The notes beneath the pieces are model-generated. The model searched no databases and was not told the DNA's origin. It worked only from the letters and a program-made list of their open reading frames with translations. Source: Bdellovibrio sp. (lineage in GTDB: Bacteria > Myxococcota > SpSt-1050). From it: DNA of 64,000 nucleotides. Location: positions 1-64,000 of the forward strand of contig DYEF01000070.1 in assembly GCA_020725805.1 (NCBI GenBank). The letters run 5' to 3'. Positions 16,809 through 25,060 of the stretch are shown piece by piece (position 1 is the first letter of the stretch; each line of letters starts with the position of its first letter). Both the position numbers and the translations under genes were made by a program.

Positions 16809-18953
16809 TTACAGATTTTCATTTATACTTGTAGTCTTGTTCTCTTTTATCTCAACTTTAATCGTTTTCGATTTTTTCTGCTCCGGATCAAAGAGCGTAA
16901 TTCTGTATATCCCCTCGTACAAATCCAAATCGGAAAGAGGGGTCTTGCCTAAAAGATTTCCTCCAAGTCTGACTTCCGCTGGAACATTTGTAGAAATATT
17001 TAACAATCCTTTACCAAATTTTACTTTATTTACTGTATTATCTTCGGGATTTACATTGATTTTTAATGGTTTTTCGAAGCCAAATTCGGAATTCTTCAAC
17101 AATAAATTATAGGAACCTGCTATCAGCTCATATCTTACAAGCGGGGTTTCACCGATCTTCTTTCCATCCAGATAAACCTCCGTCCAGGGGTCTGAATCAA
17201 TACTGACAAACCCCTTTTTTGGCTCCACTGATTCAGTCTGAACCTTCTCTTCCTGTTTATTATCGGTCTTGTCTTCTGTCTTTCCTTTCTCCGGTTTCTT
17301 TTCTTCTGCCCTTTGTCTTTCCACCACTGCTACTTTCTGTTCCCTTTTCTTCCCTGTCTCTTCCTGTCTACTATTCTCCTGCGGTTCAGAAGCCGTCTTT
17401 TCTTCCGCCACAACTTTGACCAACGTTCCCTCATTCTTTATTTGTTCCTTTTCTTTATCAGTCTTATCTACAGCCTTCTTTTCCTCTTTCAAAGCAGTTG
17501 ATACAGATATAACAGACTGAGTCTCTTCCTTTTTGCCCGTTATAAAAACAAAATATAAAATCCCTATCAGTATAAATATGCCTATTAAAGTCCCTGCTAT
17601 TAAGAAATTCTTCCTTTTACTTTTTGGTGTCTCTGTGACTTCTGATTTTGACGCTTCTATCGTCAGATTGTCATCTCTATCTGAATCTTCTTTACCAGCT
17701 ACCTTATCCTCTCTGCTCTCATCTTCAACCTCTTTTCTTTGAGGTATTTCTATCTTTATCTCATCCATTACTTCGGAGAGTGGCTTTATGGCAGAAACAG
17801 ATAATTTTTCTTCTGATACCTCAGACTTACTTATGTTTAAGTCATTCGCAGTTTCACCTCCATTTAGACCTTCAGGTGAAGGAGGAGGAAGCACCACAGT
17901 CTCGCTCTCACTTACGGGATGTTTTTTCTGGATTGTAATTACCGGAAGACTGTTGCTTGCGCTTTTATGTTCTTTTATCTCAACAATTTTCTGAAGTCTG
18001 GAAGAACTGAGTTTGTCTCTGACCGAGGATATCTCTTTGTCGGGGAATAATTTTTTTAAATAATCACTGAGGTCCGATATCCTGACATTTACCCTTCTTT
18101 TTATAATAAAATCCTCGATGGCATTTCCCATTTCCCGGGTACTCTGAAATCTCTTCTCCCTGTCCCTTTCAAGAGCCTTCATTACAATAGATTCAACCTC
18201 ATCTGGGAGATTCTTAAAGTACTTCTTTGGAGACGGAATCTCTTCATTAAGTATGGCATTAATTGATGCAACCTCGGTATCTCTCTTAAAAAGCCTTCTA
18301 TAGGTGAGCATTTCCCACAACACCACACCAAGGGAAAAGATATCCGACCGGGAATCAATCTCCATACCCCTTACCATTTCGTAGGACATATAGGGAAATT
18401 TGCCCTTGAGTGTTCCTGACGTCGTGCTCGTTGAACGCCCCCTTGCGCGGGCAATTCCGAAATCGGTAATCTTCACATTTCCGTTAAATGACAAAAGAAT
18501 ATTTTCCGGAGTAATATCCCTGTGAATAAGCCCGAGACTCTGTCCGTTCGGGTCTCTCAATGTATGCGCATAATGTAGTCCTTCACAGACCTGAGAGATA
18601 ATTTTCAGAATCCAGCCAAGTCTCAGAAAACTCTTCTGCTCTCTTCCCCGCTTAAGAATGGAAGAGAGGTCGACACCGTCCACATACTCCATTGCAATGA
18701 AATATGATTCACTTATAACTCCAAGGTCATATATCTGAACAATGTTCGGATGATTGAGTTGTGCCGCCATCCTTGCCTCATCAAGAAACATATTGACAAA
18801 TTCCTTATCCGTAGAAAGATGAGGAAGAATTCTCTTGAGGACTATAAGTTTCTGGAATCCCTCAATCCCTGTCTGTCTGGCAAGAAATATCTCGGCCATA
18901 CCACCTGTGGCAATTTTCGTTATAATTTCAAATTTCCCGAACTTCTCGCCCAT
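16809..18953 (-). CDS. Membrane Ser/Thr protein kinase with C-terminal PEGA domains
   Basis: A Hanks-type kinase of 714 residues. The kinase domain (about 7-275) has the glycine loop ATGGMAEIFLA, the VAIK-like IVLKRI Lys, the catalytic loop HRDITPENILL, DFG in TDFGIA and the APE-like PYMSYEM region. Residues 276-450 are a low-complexity linker; a single membrane helix lies near 452-473; a highly charged Glu/Lys linker follows, then two PEGA-type repeats (about 580-645 and 648-714). The kinase is thus cytoplasmic and the PEGA repeats lie outside the inner membrane. GAGGA precedes the ATG. It is typical of myxobacterial signalling kinases; the substrate is unknown. Confidence 0.93.
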   Translation of the reverse strand: MGEKFGKFEIITKIATGGMAEIFLARQTGIEGFQKLIVLKRILPHLSTDKEFVNMFLDEARMAAQLNHPNIVQIYDLGVISESYFIAMEYVDGVDLSSILKRGREQKSFLRLGWILKIISQVCEGLHYAHTLRDPNGQSLGLIHRDITPENILLSFNGNVKITDFGIARARGRSTSTTSGTLKGKFPYMSYEMVRGMEIDSRSDIFSLGVVLWEMLTYRRLFKRDTEVASINAILNEEIPSPKKYFKNLPDEVESIVMKALERDREKRFQSTREMGNAIEDFIIKRRVNVRISDLSDYLKKLFPDKEISSVRDKLSSSRLQKIVEIKEHKSASNSLPVITIQKKHPVSESETVVLPPPSPEGLNGGETANDLNISKSEVSEEKLSVSAIKPLSEVMDEIKIEIPQRKEVEDESREDKVAGKEDSDRDDNLTIEASKSEVTETPKSKRKNFLIAGTLIGIFILIGILYFVFITGKKEETQSVISVSTALKEEKKAVDKTDKEKEQIKNEGTLVKVVAEEKTASEPQENSRQEETGKKREQKVAVVERQRAEEKKPEKGKTEDKTDNKQEEKVQTESVEPKKGFVSIDSDPWTEVYLDGKKIGETPLVRYELIAGSYNLLLKNSEFGFEKPLKINVNPEDNTVNKVKFGKGLLNISTNVPAEVRLGGNLLGKTPLSDLDLYEGIYRITLFDPEQKKSKTIKVEIKENKTTSINENL

Positions 18954-18969
18954 AGAGTCCTCAGGAACA

Positions 18970-18997
18970 ATTATAACAGGGGTAGAAAATTAGTCAA
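18970..18997 (-). promoter_or_regulatory. Promoter for the PEGA kinase gene
   Basis: TTGACT (18992-18997, minus strand), 16 bases, TATAAT (18970-18975). The predicted transcript start is about ten bases before the ATG, leaving just enough leader for the GAGGA site. It lies in the short gap after the PIG-L gene. Confidence 0.65.
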
Positions 18998-19002
18998 AAA
19001 TA

Positions 19003-19881
19003 TCATTTAGCTTCCTCGTAAGGGTCGAGAGGATTTTTGAAAGGGTCATATTCGGAGAGGTACATTGTATCAATCCACCTGAGAAGTTTTCTTACTGTAC
19101 CCATATCATTGTCCTGAGATTTATGGAAACGGGTATATTTCGAGAGTAACTCCCTGCAGCTCTTCCCTCCCGCGCACTCCTTATTCATATTCCACTCCTC
19201 TGTTACAGGCGAAGGGTCGGTTCCTCCTATGAGTCTGAAAACAGTATATTTGTTCAGTCCGAAATAGAGATGTTTCACCCTGTGCGGTTTTGTATCACCT
19301 ATTTTTAATGATTCATCTGCGGCTGCCACAATCCCGGCGGCCGAAAAACGGGATGCAAGCTGATGCTCCGGATGACCCGTAAAACCACGGTAAGGGTCGA
19401 ATGTAATAACAATATCCGGTCTGAACTTTCTTATCGCTTCTGCAACAACTATCACAGGGTCTTTTTCCTCTTTCCACTTCTTTGCAATAATATGCCGTGG
19501 CGGAAAACTCTCCATAGGAAGCGGTGCATTATAGAAATATTCGTGCTGTAATTCTGCATTATAGGCCTTTGCCACCTTTTTGAGTTCTTCACCCCTGACT
19601 GTCTTCAGGTCGGGCTGACACCCGCCTTTTATGCAACACTCTCCGCCTTCACCATGTGTAAGCACAAGAAAATAGAGCGGGTTTTTATAATACAGACTCG
19701 AACGTAACAGTATAGCACCGGCCATTGACTCGTCATCCGGATGGGCCGCAATCCACATTACCCTTGCCCCGTTCTTGAGACGACTCTCTATATCCTCTCT
19801 GTTCCCGTCACTTTTTATTGTGGCACAGGAGAGAATAAGTAAAAACAGTAAAGATACTGTCACCGGAAAGATATTCGGCAT
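19003..19881 (-). CDS. PIG-L family deacetylase lipoprotein
   Basis: PIG-L/LmbE proteins are zinc-dependent N-deacetylases of GlcNAc-type groups. The zinc motif AHPDDESMAGA is near residue 60 and the second His motif GHPEHQLASR near residue 180; VLTHGEGGECC lies between. The protein has a lipoprotein signal ending LLILSC, placing it in the envelope, which is unusual for the mycothiol-type enzymes and suggests a role on envelope glycans. GAGGT sits four bases before the ATG at 19881, giving 292 residues; the upstream in-frame Met at 19938 is rejected. Confidence 0.88.
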   Translation of the reverse strand: MPNIFPVTVSLLFLLILSCATIKSDGNREDIESRLKNGARVMWIAAHPDDESMAGAILLRSSLYYKNPLYFLVLTHGEGGECCIKGGCQPDLKTVRGEELKKVAKAYNAELQHEYFYNAPLPMESFPPRHIIAKKWKEEKDPVIVVAEAIRKFRPDIVITFDPYRGFTGHPEHQLASRFSAAGIVAAADESLKIGDTKPHRVKHLYFGLNKYTVFRLIGGTDPSPVTEEWNMNKECAGGKSCRELLSKYTRFHKSQDNDMGTVRKLLRWIDTMYLSEYDPFKNPLDPYEEAK

Positions 19882-19941
19882 AACTACCTCAACTGAAAAA
19901 ACCTGATATTTCAATACAACATTCTGATAAAATTTCAAGAT

Positions 19942-20427
19942 TCATTCATTTATAAGATACTTTTCGAACTCAGAGACAAAATATCTCCTGCCCTTCCTAA
20001 TCACCTCATGTCCTTCATCTTCGAGCAATTTCTTATGTGCTGCAACTCCGCCCGGATACTTAGGATTCAATTCACCATTCGACCTGAGCGTCCTCCAGTA
20101 AGGGGTCAGTTTACCGGTCCTGCCCTCCGCTCTTTCTTCCTCGGAGGCCCTTGCAGAGATAACGACCGAAATTCCTGTGACAATCGGACAACAGATATCG
20201 GTTTTATGTCTTTTTGAAAGGCTCTCCCTGATAATATTTATTGTAATGAGTTTCTCTTTAGGATCCTTCTTCATTATCCCGTCCACTTCCAGCGGAGAGG
20301 GGACCAGTAATCTGTCGTCTATTTTCGCCTTCCACCTCTTAGCAAGTCTGGTGCTGAGCTTTACTACCTTGGGAAGACCTCTGGTCTCATTGAGTTTTTC
20401 GGCAAAGGATTTTTCCCTGCATTTCAT
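19942..20427 (-). CDS. Alkyltransferase-like (MGMT-family) protein lacking the acceptor Cys
   Basis: The 161-residue protein resembles the DNA-binding domain of O6-methylguanine-DNA methyltransferases. Where the active site IPCHRV would be, it reads TPYWRTLRS, followed by the conserved GELNPKYPGGVAAHKKLLEDEGH. The acceptor Cys is replaced by Tyr, so it cannot accept an alkyl group by the usual reaction; alkyltransferase-like proteins of this kind bind damaged bases and flag them for repair. A KTDICCPIVTG segment precedes. The ATG follows the stop of the fibre-like gene by four bases, so it is read from the same transcript. Confidence 0.8.
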   Translation of the reverse strand: MKCREKSFAEKLNETRGLPKVVKLSTRLAKRWKAKIDDRLLVPSPLEVDGIMKKDPKEKLITINIIRESLSKRHKTDICCPIVTGISVVISARASEEERAEGRTGKLTPYWRTLRSNGELNPKYPGGVAAHKKLLEDEGHEVIRKGRRYFVSEFEKYLINE

Positions 20428-20431
20428 AAAA

Positions 20432-23400
20432 TCACTTTAGTACCATAGTATTCTGTCCGTAATATACATATTCCGTACCAACTGTATCTCTCCTGATTTC
20501 TATTCTTATCTGACCAACACCAGTTGGTTTCGTATATGTAATAACCGGACAATTTAGTGCCGTATTGGTTGTAGTGGCTGTAAATGTACAATCACTACCA
20601 ACCTGTGTACCATTTACAAGAAATCTGATTCTTCCCGCTATTGTACCCGCACTTGAACTGATAAATCCTAATGCACGCAATGTATTTCCGGGTATCGAAT
20701 CAAAATCCACTGCCCATTTATTCAATTCTACCCAACTTGTCTGGTTTGTACCATATAAGCCTTCAGGCACACCTGTCAGGATAACTGCCGCATGCCAGCT
20801 ATCTACCATATCTGCATTGAGATTGGCAACCTGAGTCGTCGAACTAACAGTAAGAGGGGCTGTACCTGTGGCAACAGCAGATATTAATTGACCACTCGCT
20901 CTGATATTACCTGACACATCAAGTTTCTGTACAGGCACGGTATTACCAATACCGACATTATTATCTTCGCCACTAATAAAAATCTGAGTCCCTGAAGTAT
21001 TGGATATCCCGAATGAGCCAAGACTTGTTGTTGCATAAATAGTCCAGTCTGAAGACCTTGTGCCATTAACCGGCCCAGTAAAATTATACTGTAATCTCAA
21101 TGCCACGTTCCCTGCAGTACTGCCAGTACTATATAGATGCAGTTTTGACGATGGAGCTGATGTACCAATTCCCACACTCCCGGATGTCGTCGCGAGATAT
21201 GTATTGCCCGATACAGTTAAGGTGTCCAGAGTTCCAACTCCTGTAATATTGGTATAACTACCTGCGGATAAATCACTATTAGTAATTGTACCATCAGTAA
21301 TCATAGAAGATGTAATACTATTTGCCTGGTTTTCATTTACAAATGTAGAATCACAGGTGTTACAGGAAGTAATCCCGAGGTCTGTATCGCACATAAAATA
21401 TTCTACACCGGGCTGCTCCACATAATATTTTACAACCTGTCCGCTTGAGCAGCCTGACTTTGCAAGTTTTGAAAGAGTAATCGTACTGTTTGCTATATCA
21501 GAACCTGTAATTGTACCATCTGTTATCATTGCTGATGTGATACTATTAGCCTGATTCTCATTCACAAACCTCGAATCGTATGCCGAACCATCCTGATAAG
21601 CTGAAGAGAGGGAGATTGTGCCGCTCGTAGTTATAGGACCGCCGGTGAGACCGGTACCGGTCTGTATGCTCGTTACCGTGCCGCCAGAGTTGGCGTCATC
21701 CGAACATATCCAGGCTGTATTCGTTGCATTTCTCTTCATTATCTGATTTGCAGTGCAGGTATTTGCACCTATATCGGCAAAGAGTATCGTCCCGTCTGTT
21801 ATCTCCGATGATTCTATTGAGTTGCCGAGCAGAGAAACATTCGATGATAATCTTGCATCCGATATCGTTCCGGATGTGATATCCGCCCCGGAGTGTGTGT
21901 GTGATGATGAGGCAAATGAACTTGCGTGTTGCCCGTCGAGCATATCGGCATTCAGATTTGCTACCAGAGTAGTGGAGGCTATGCTGAAAGGCGCGGTCCC
22001 TGTTGATACCGTGGATACATAGCTCGGCGCACTCGGTGCTACTGAAAATGTCTTTGCACCGCCTATTGTCTGTGCAGTGCTGAGGTCTACAAAATTCTGG
22101 GTGCTTGAACCCGTACCGCCATTTGTTATCGGTATTACACCTGTCAGAGATATATTCGGTGTGGTCCCGCCACTGCTTGAAAGCGGGGCACTCGCTGTAA
22201 CAGATGTAACGGTACCACCGGAATTGTTGTCATTGGCACAGACCCAGTTGCCTGCAATATCATTGTATTTAATGGTCTGACCGTTTGTACAACCCGACTG
22301 CGCAAGTTTGTTTATATTTACGGAGGAAACTGCAATATGCGAATCTCCGACCGACCCTCCTGCTATCATTGCAGAGGTTATGCTGCCGGGCTGATTTTCA
22401 TTCACAAACCTCGAATCGTATGCCGAACCGTCCTGATACGCAGAAGTAAGAGATATGGTCCCGCTGCTTGTAATCGGGTCCGGAGTTACGGAGATACCGT
22501 TTCCTCCCGAGATATTTACCGAGCCGCCTCCGCCTGATACCTCATCAGCGGCACACTCCCATTTTCCGGTTGCACCGGAGAACTTCAGAATCTGTCCGTT
22601 GACACAACCTGAGCTGTTCAGTTTATTCTTCGAAACGGCATTATCCGCAATCATAGACTCGGTTACAGATGACGGCTGCCCCTGCTGGATATAAAGATTG
22701 TCAAAGTATGTCTTATCAATAGAAATAGTACCAACTCCTATAATCGGATTAGGGTCAACAACTATGCCTATACCGGCACTGATAGAGACGGAACCACCTC
22801 CTCCGCCACATAAATCACACACAACAGTCCCGTCTTCATTGATTTTTGTAACACAGGTCCCGGGATTGCAAAATCCCGTTATTCTGTTCTGTTTGCCGGC
22901 GAATAACAGATAATCCTCTTTGGACAGATAGCCGTCAGTGCCATCACCAGCCTTCGGAATACCGATACTTCCGGTATCTGTAATAGTCCCGCCCGTAAGT
23001 GGAGAAAGAGCAGTTATGCTCTTTACACCGGGAATGGAAGAACTGTCGCCGGACCATTTACCATTTTCGTCGATGATCTTCTTCCCGCCTATAGTAATAC
23101 TCGTAGGGTGAATATCGCCCACCACATCATAGGAAACGAAGGCAAACGGGACAGCCCCGATTCTCTGCCGCGGGGACAAGGCCTCATTATTTATTCTTAC
23201 CTCGAGAAAGAGACTGTTTTTATCTGAAAAGACTGAATATAGATTGGAATTTTTCCCTATCTCCAGAGCATAAAACCCGTCCTTGACACTGACAGAGCCG
23301 ATATCCTCTTCCAGAATAGCAGTACCACCGCTCTGTGTCTCATAAATTCCGAATGAGATATTGAGATTACCGTTTACCGGATTTCCGTTCGTATCGGTGA

Positions 23401-23494
23401 GATATCCCTGATGGAGTATTACCCTCGGAATATCACCGGCATAAGATATTAGAGAGAAGATAAAGACTACAATGAAAACCATCTTCCTTAACAT
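20432..23494 (-). CDS. Large modular fibre-like exported protein
   Basis: A 1020-residue protein with a signal peptide (MLRKMVFIVVFIFSLISYAG). The N-terminal 130 residues (VILHQGYLTDTNGNPVNG...) are a domain common on bacterial secreted repeat proteins. Residues about 180-760 are repeating modules built on AYQDGSAYDSRFVNENQ, SITSAMI and KLAxSGC-GQ-Kxx, with glycine-rich joints (GGGGSVSIS). The C-terminal part has phage tail-fibre-like motifs (VGIGTSAPSSKLHLYSTGS, NVGIGN). I see no intramolecular chaperone peptidase domain at the end. It is probably a trimeric, fibrous surface protein. AGGAGGT five bases before 23494 fixes the start; it is 19 bases after the lipoprotein gene. Confidence 0.8.
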   Translation of the reverse strand: MLRKMVFIVVFIFSLISYAGDIPRVILHQGYLTDTNGNPVNGNLNISFGIYETQSGGTAILEEDIGSVSVKDGFYALEIGKNSNLYSVFSDKNSLFLEVRINNEALSPRQRIGAVPFAFVSYDVVGDIHPTSITIGGKKIIDENGKWSGDSSSIPGVKSITALSPLTGGTITDTGSIGIPKAGDGTDGYLSKEDYLLFAGKQNRITGFCNPGTCVTKINEDGTVVCDLCGGGGGSVSISAGIGIVVDPNPIIGVGTISIDKTYFDNLYIQQGQPSSVTESMIADNAVSKNKLNSSGCVNGQILKFSGATGKWECAADEVSGGGGSVNISGGNGISVTPDPITSSGTISLTSAYQDGSAYDSRFVNENQPGSITSAMIAGGSVGDSHIAVSSVNINKLAQSGCTNGQTIKYNDIAGNWVCANDNNSGGTVTSVTASAPLSSSGGTTPNISLTGVIPITNGGTGSSTQNFVDLSTAQTIGGAKTFSVAPSAPSYVSTVSTGTAPFSIASTTLVANLNADMLDGQHASSFASSSHTHSGADITSGTISDARLSSNVSLLGNSIESSEITDGTILFADIGANTCTANQIMKRNATNTAWICSDDANSGGTVTSIQTGTGLTGGPITTSGTISLSSAYQDGSAYDSRFVNENQANSITSAMITDGTITGSDIANSTITLSKLAKSGCSSGQVVKYYVEQPGVEYFMCDTDLGITSCNTCDSTFVNENQANSITSSMITDGTITNSDLSAGSYTNITGVGTLDTLTVSGNTYLATTSGSVGIGTSAPSSKLHLYSTGSTAGNVALRLQYNFTGPVNGTRSSDWTIYATTSLGSFGISNTSGTQIFISGEDNNVGIGNTVPVQKLDVSGNIRASGQLISAVATGTAPLTVSSTTQVANLNADMVDSWHAAVILTGVPEGLYGTNQTSWVELNKWAVDFDSIPGNTLRALGFISSSAGTIAGRIRFLVNGTQVGSDCTFTATTTNTALNCPVITYTKPTGVGQIRIEIRRDTVGTEYVYYGQNTMVLK

Positions 23495-23513
23495 TATAAA
23501 CCTCCTTAAAATA

Positions 23514-24011
23514 TTACTTTTTAAAAAGCACATTTCTGTGCAATATATACTGACTGTTTCTCATCTCCTCCGAGGCGGTAAAACCTGTCACAGATTCGAG
23601 GACATAATTGGGTGAAGTACAGATACCCGCACTCGAATCATACACAGATTCAATACGGAGAATATAATTTACCTGCACGTCTGTACCACCGTCAGTAATA
23701 TCGGATATTTCCTCCACACCTCCGGTATCCTCAATATCCTGAATATCTTCCGCATCGGAAATATCCGCAATATCCTCTGTATCTGTTGCGGTATCCGTGA
23801 CATCCTGCATAACATCTGTAACAGCATCAGTACCGGCATCCCTGACTAATTTTATGCACCCCTTTGTCTTATCGCAGACATAACCATCCTTGCAGTCCTT
23901 ATCTGTCTCACACTGGAAGGTAAAATCCTTTATTCCGATATCTTCCGAACAGGAAAAGAGCACAAATATCATACCTGCCAAAAGTATATAAATCAGATTC
24001 TTTATTCTCAT
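23514..24011 (-). CDS. Small Asp-rich lipoprotein
   Basis: The 165-residue protein has a lipobox VLFSC, a short Cys block (CETDKDCKDGYVCDKTKGC) and a strikingly regular linker made of Asp-Thr/Ile/Val steps (DVTDTATDTEDIADISD, then DIQDIED). The last 50 residues (VNYILRIESVYDSS) form a small folded part. AGGAGG lies seven bases before the ATG at 24011. It lies between the TPR protein and the fibre-like protein, 19 bases from each, so the three are one operon and it may anchor or display the fibre. Confidence 0.82.
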   Translation of the reverse strand: MRIKNLIYILLAGMIFVLFSCSEDIGIKDFTFQCETDKDCKDGYVCDKTKGCIKLVRDAGTDAVTDVMQDVTDTATDTEDIADISDAEDIQDIEDTGGVEEISDITDGGTDVQVNYILRIESVYDSSAGICTSPNYVLESVTGFTASEEMRNSQYILHRNVLFKK

Positions 24012-24030
24012 CTGATTCCTCCTAATAAAA

Positions 24031-24873
24031 CTAAAATTCAAAAGAACTATTTACCACAAAACCATCACTGCCAAAAGAGAATGAAACTTTCTTGTCTTTT
24101 TTATCTTTTTTGATTTTATTCAAAACAAAATAACTGGTAATCCCTCCCGCTATCGCAAGTGAACCAACTGCAATCAATGTGTTGCCTATTATAACATTCG
24201 TATTGATATCATCCTGTTTCTGCTGTGCCTCTGCCTTTGTAATACCGATTATATTGCCCAGCTCATCTCTGGGGGCATCATTGAGTTTCTTTCTGTAATC
24301 CTCTGCATCGGAAGCGGCATTGAGCCTTACAACGATACCCGGTATAAAGAGCACGGCACCGGCAGCAAAGAGACTGACAGGGACGATATTCTCCTTAAAG
24401 AAATTCTCCTTCTTCTCCGGTTGGTCCGTCTTTGAAATGATAGTAACTCTCTCCTCCACATCAGTCTTGACGGGTTTTGCCTCGATTATCTTTGCTTTCG
24501 GGGTCTCATCCTTTTTCAATCCCTTTTTTACTTTAGCAAAAGGCTCTCTGAGTTTCGGGGATACAGAAGGAGAGAGGGTATAATCAGGGTCTATATCATA
24601 AATTTCCTTAATGACATTTTCTGCAAGTGCCTTCCTGTCCGAGAGTATATAGATAAATGCCTTATATTTATACAGTTCCAGCAGTTCCTCTTTTTTCATA
24701 CTGAATTTGTATTGTTCGAGCTGATTTATCTCCTTGAGGCATTTTTCATAATCCATATTGTCATATAATTCCACGACCTTCTTTATTTTTGCAGAATAAT
24801 CCTCTGCAAACAAAAGGCCGAAGAAACACATAAATAACACTACAAAAAACAAGATTTTGATTGATCTTTTCAT
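24031..24873 (-). CDS. Exported TPR-like protein with a two-helix membrane module
   Basis: The 280-residue protein has a signal peptide (MKRSIKILFFVVLFMCFFGLLFA), TPR-like helices (residues about 25-105; VVELYDNMDYEKCLKEINQLEQY) and a Pro/Lys linker. Then come two membrane helices near 165-185 and 225-250 flanking a short hydrophilic loop with DAEDYRKKLNDAPRDELGN. Related two-helix modules end the proteins at 50750 and 53684. I take the third Met (24873), because GGAG lies ahead of it and the promoter's predicted start lies downstream of the first ATG (24906). It heads the operon that encodes the lipoprotein and the fibre-like protein. Confidence 0.75.
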   Translation of the reverse strand: MKRSIKILFFVVLFMCFFGLLFAEDYSAKIKKVVELYDNMDYEKCLKEINQLEQYKFSMKKEELLELYKYKAFIYILSDRKALAENVIKEIYDIDPDYTLSPSVSPKLREPFAKVKKGLKKDETPKAKIIEAKPVKTDVEERVTIISKTDQPEKKENFFKENIVPVSLFAAGAVLFIPGIVVRLNAASDAEDYRKKLNDAPRDELGNIIGITKAEAQQKQDDINTNVIIGNTLIAVGSLAIAGGITSYFVLNKIKKDKKDKKVSFSFGSDGFVVNSSFEF

Positions 24874-24904
24874 AGATTCTTTCTCCATCAGTTTGCCGGT
24901 TTCC

Positions 24905-24932
24905 ATTATGCCATATAATACCTCTATGTCAA
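24905..24932 (-). promoter_or_regulatory. Promoter of the TPR - lipoprotein - fibre operon
   Basis: TTGACA (24927-24932, minus strand), 16 bases, CATAAT (24905-24910). The -10 box overlaps the in-frame ATG at 24906, so that Met cannot be the translated start. Confidence 0.6.
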
Positions 24933-25024
24933 TTGACTTTTAATTTACCCCGGGAATACCCCGAAATGCATCGTAAATCCAAAGACGAAGTACAGAAGCA
25001 AAACCTCCGGATGATTTTTTTTAT

Positions 25025-25052
25025 TTGCATTTGCACCCAAATAGTGGATAAT
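25025..25052 (+). promoter_or_regulatory. Promoter for the HD-GYP gene, nearly leaderless
   Basis: TTGCAT (25025-25030), 16 bases, GATAAT (25047-25052). The predicted transcript start is near 25059, two bases before the ATG at 25061, and there is no Shine-Dalgarno. Confidence 0.5.
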
Positions 25053-25060
25053 CAGCATAC

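Noticed and set aside
20432-23494. Prophage or tail-fibre island
   Set aside because: The fibre-like protein has a Sec signal and sits in an operon with lipoprotein and TPR genes; no integrase, capsid, terminase or portal gene is present.
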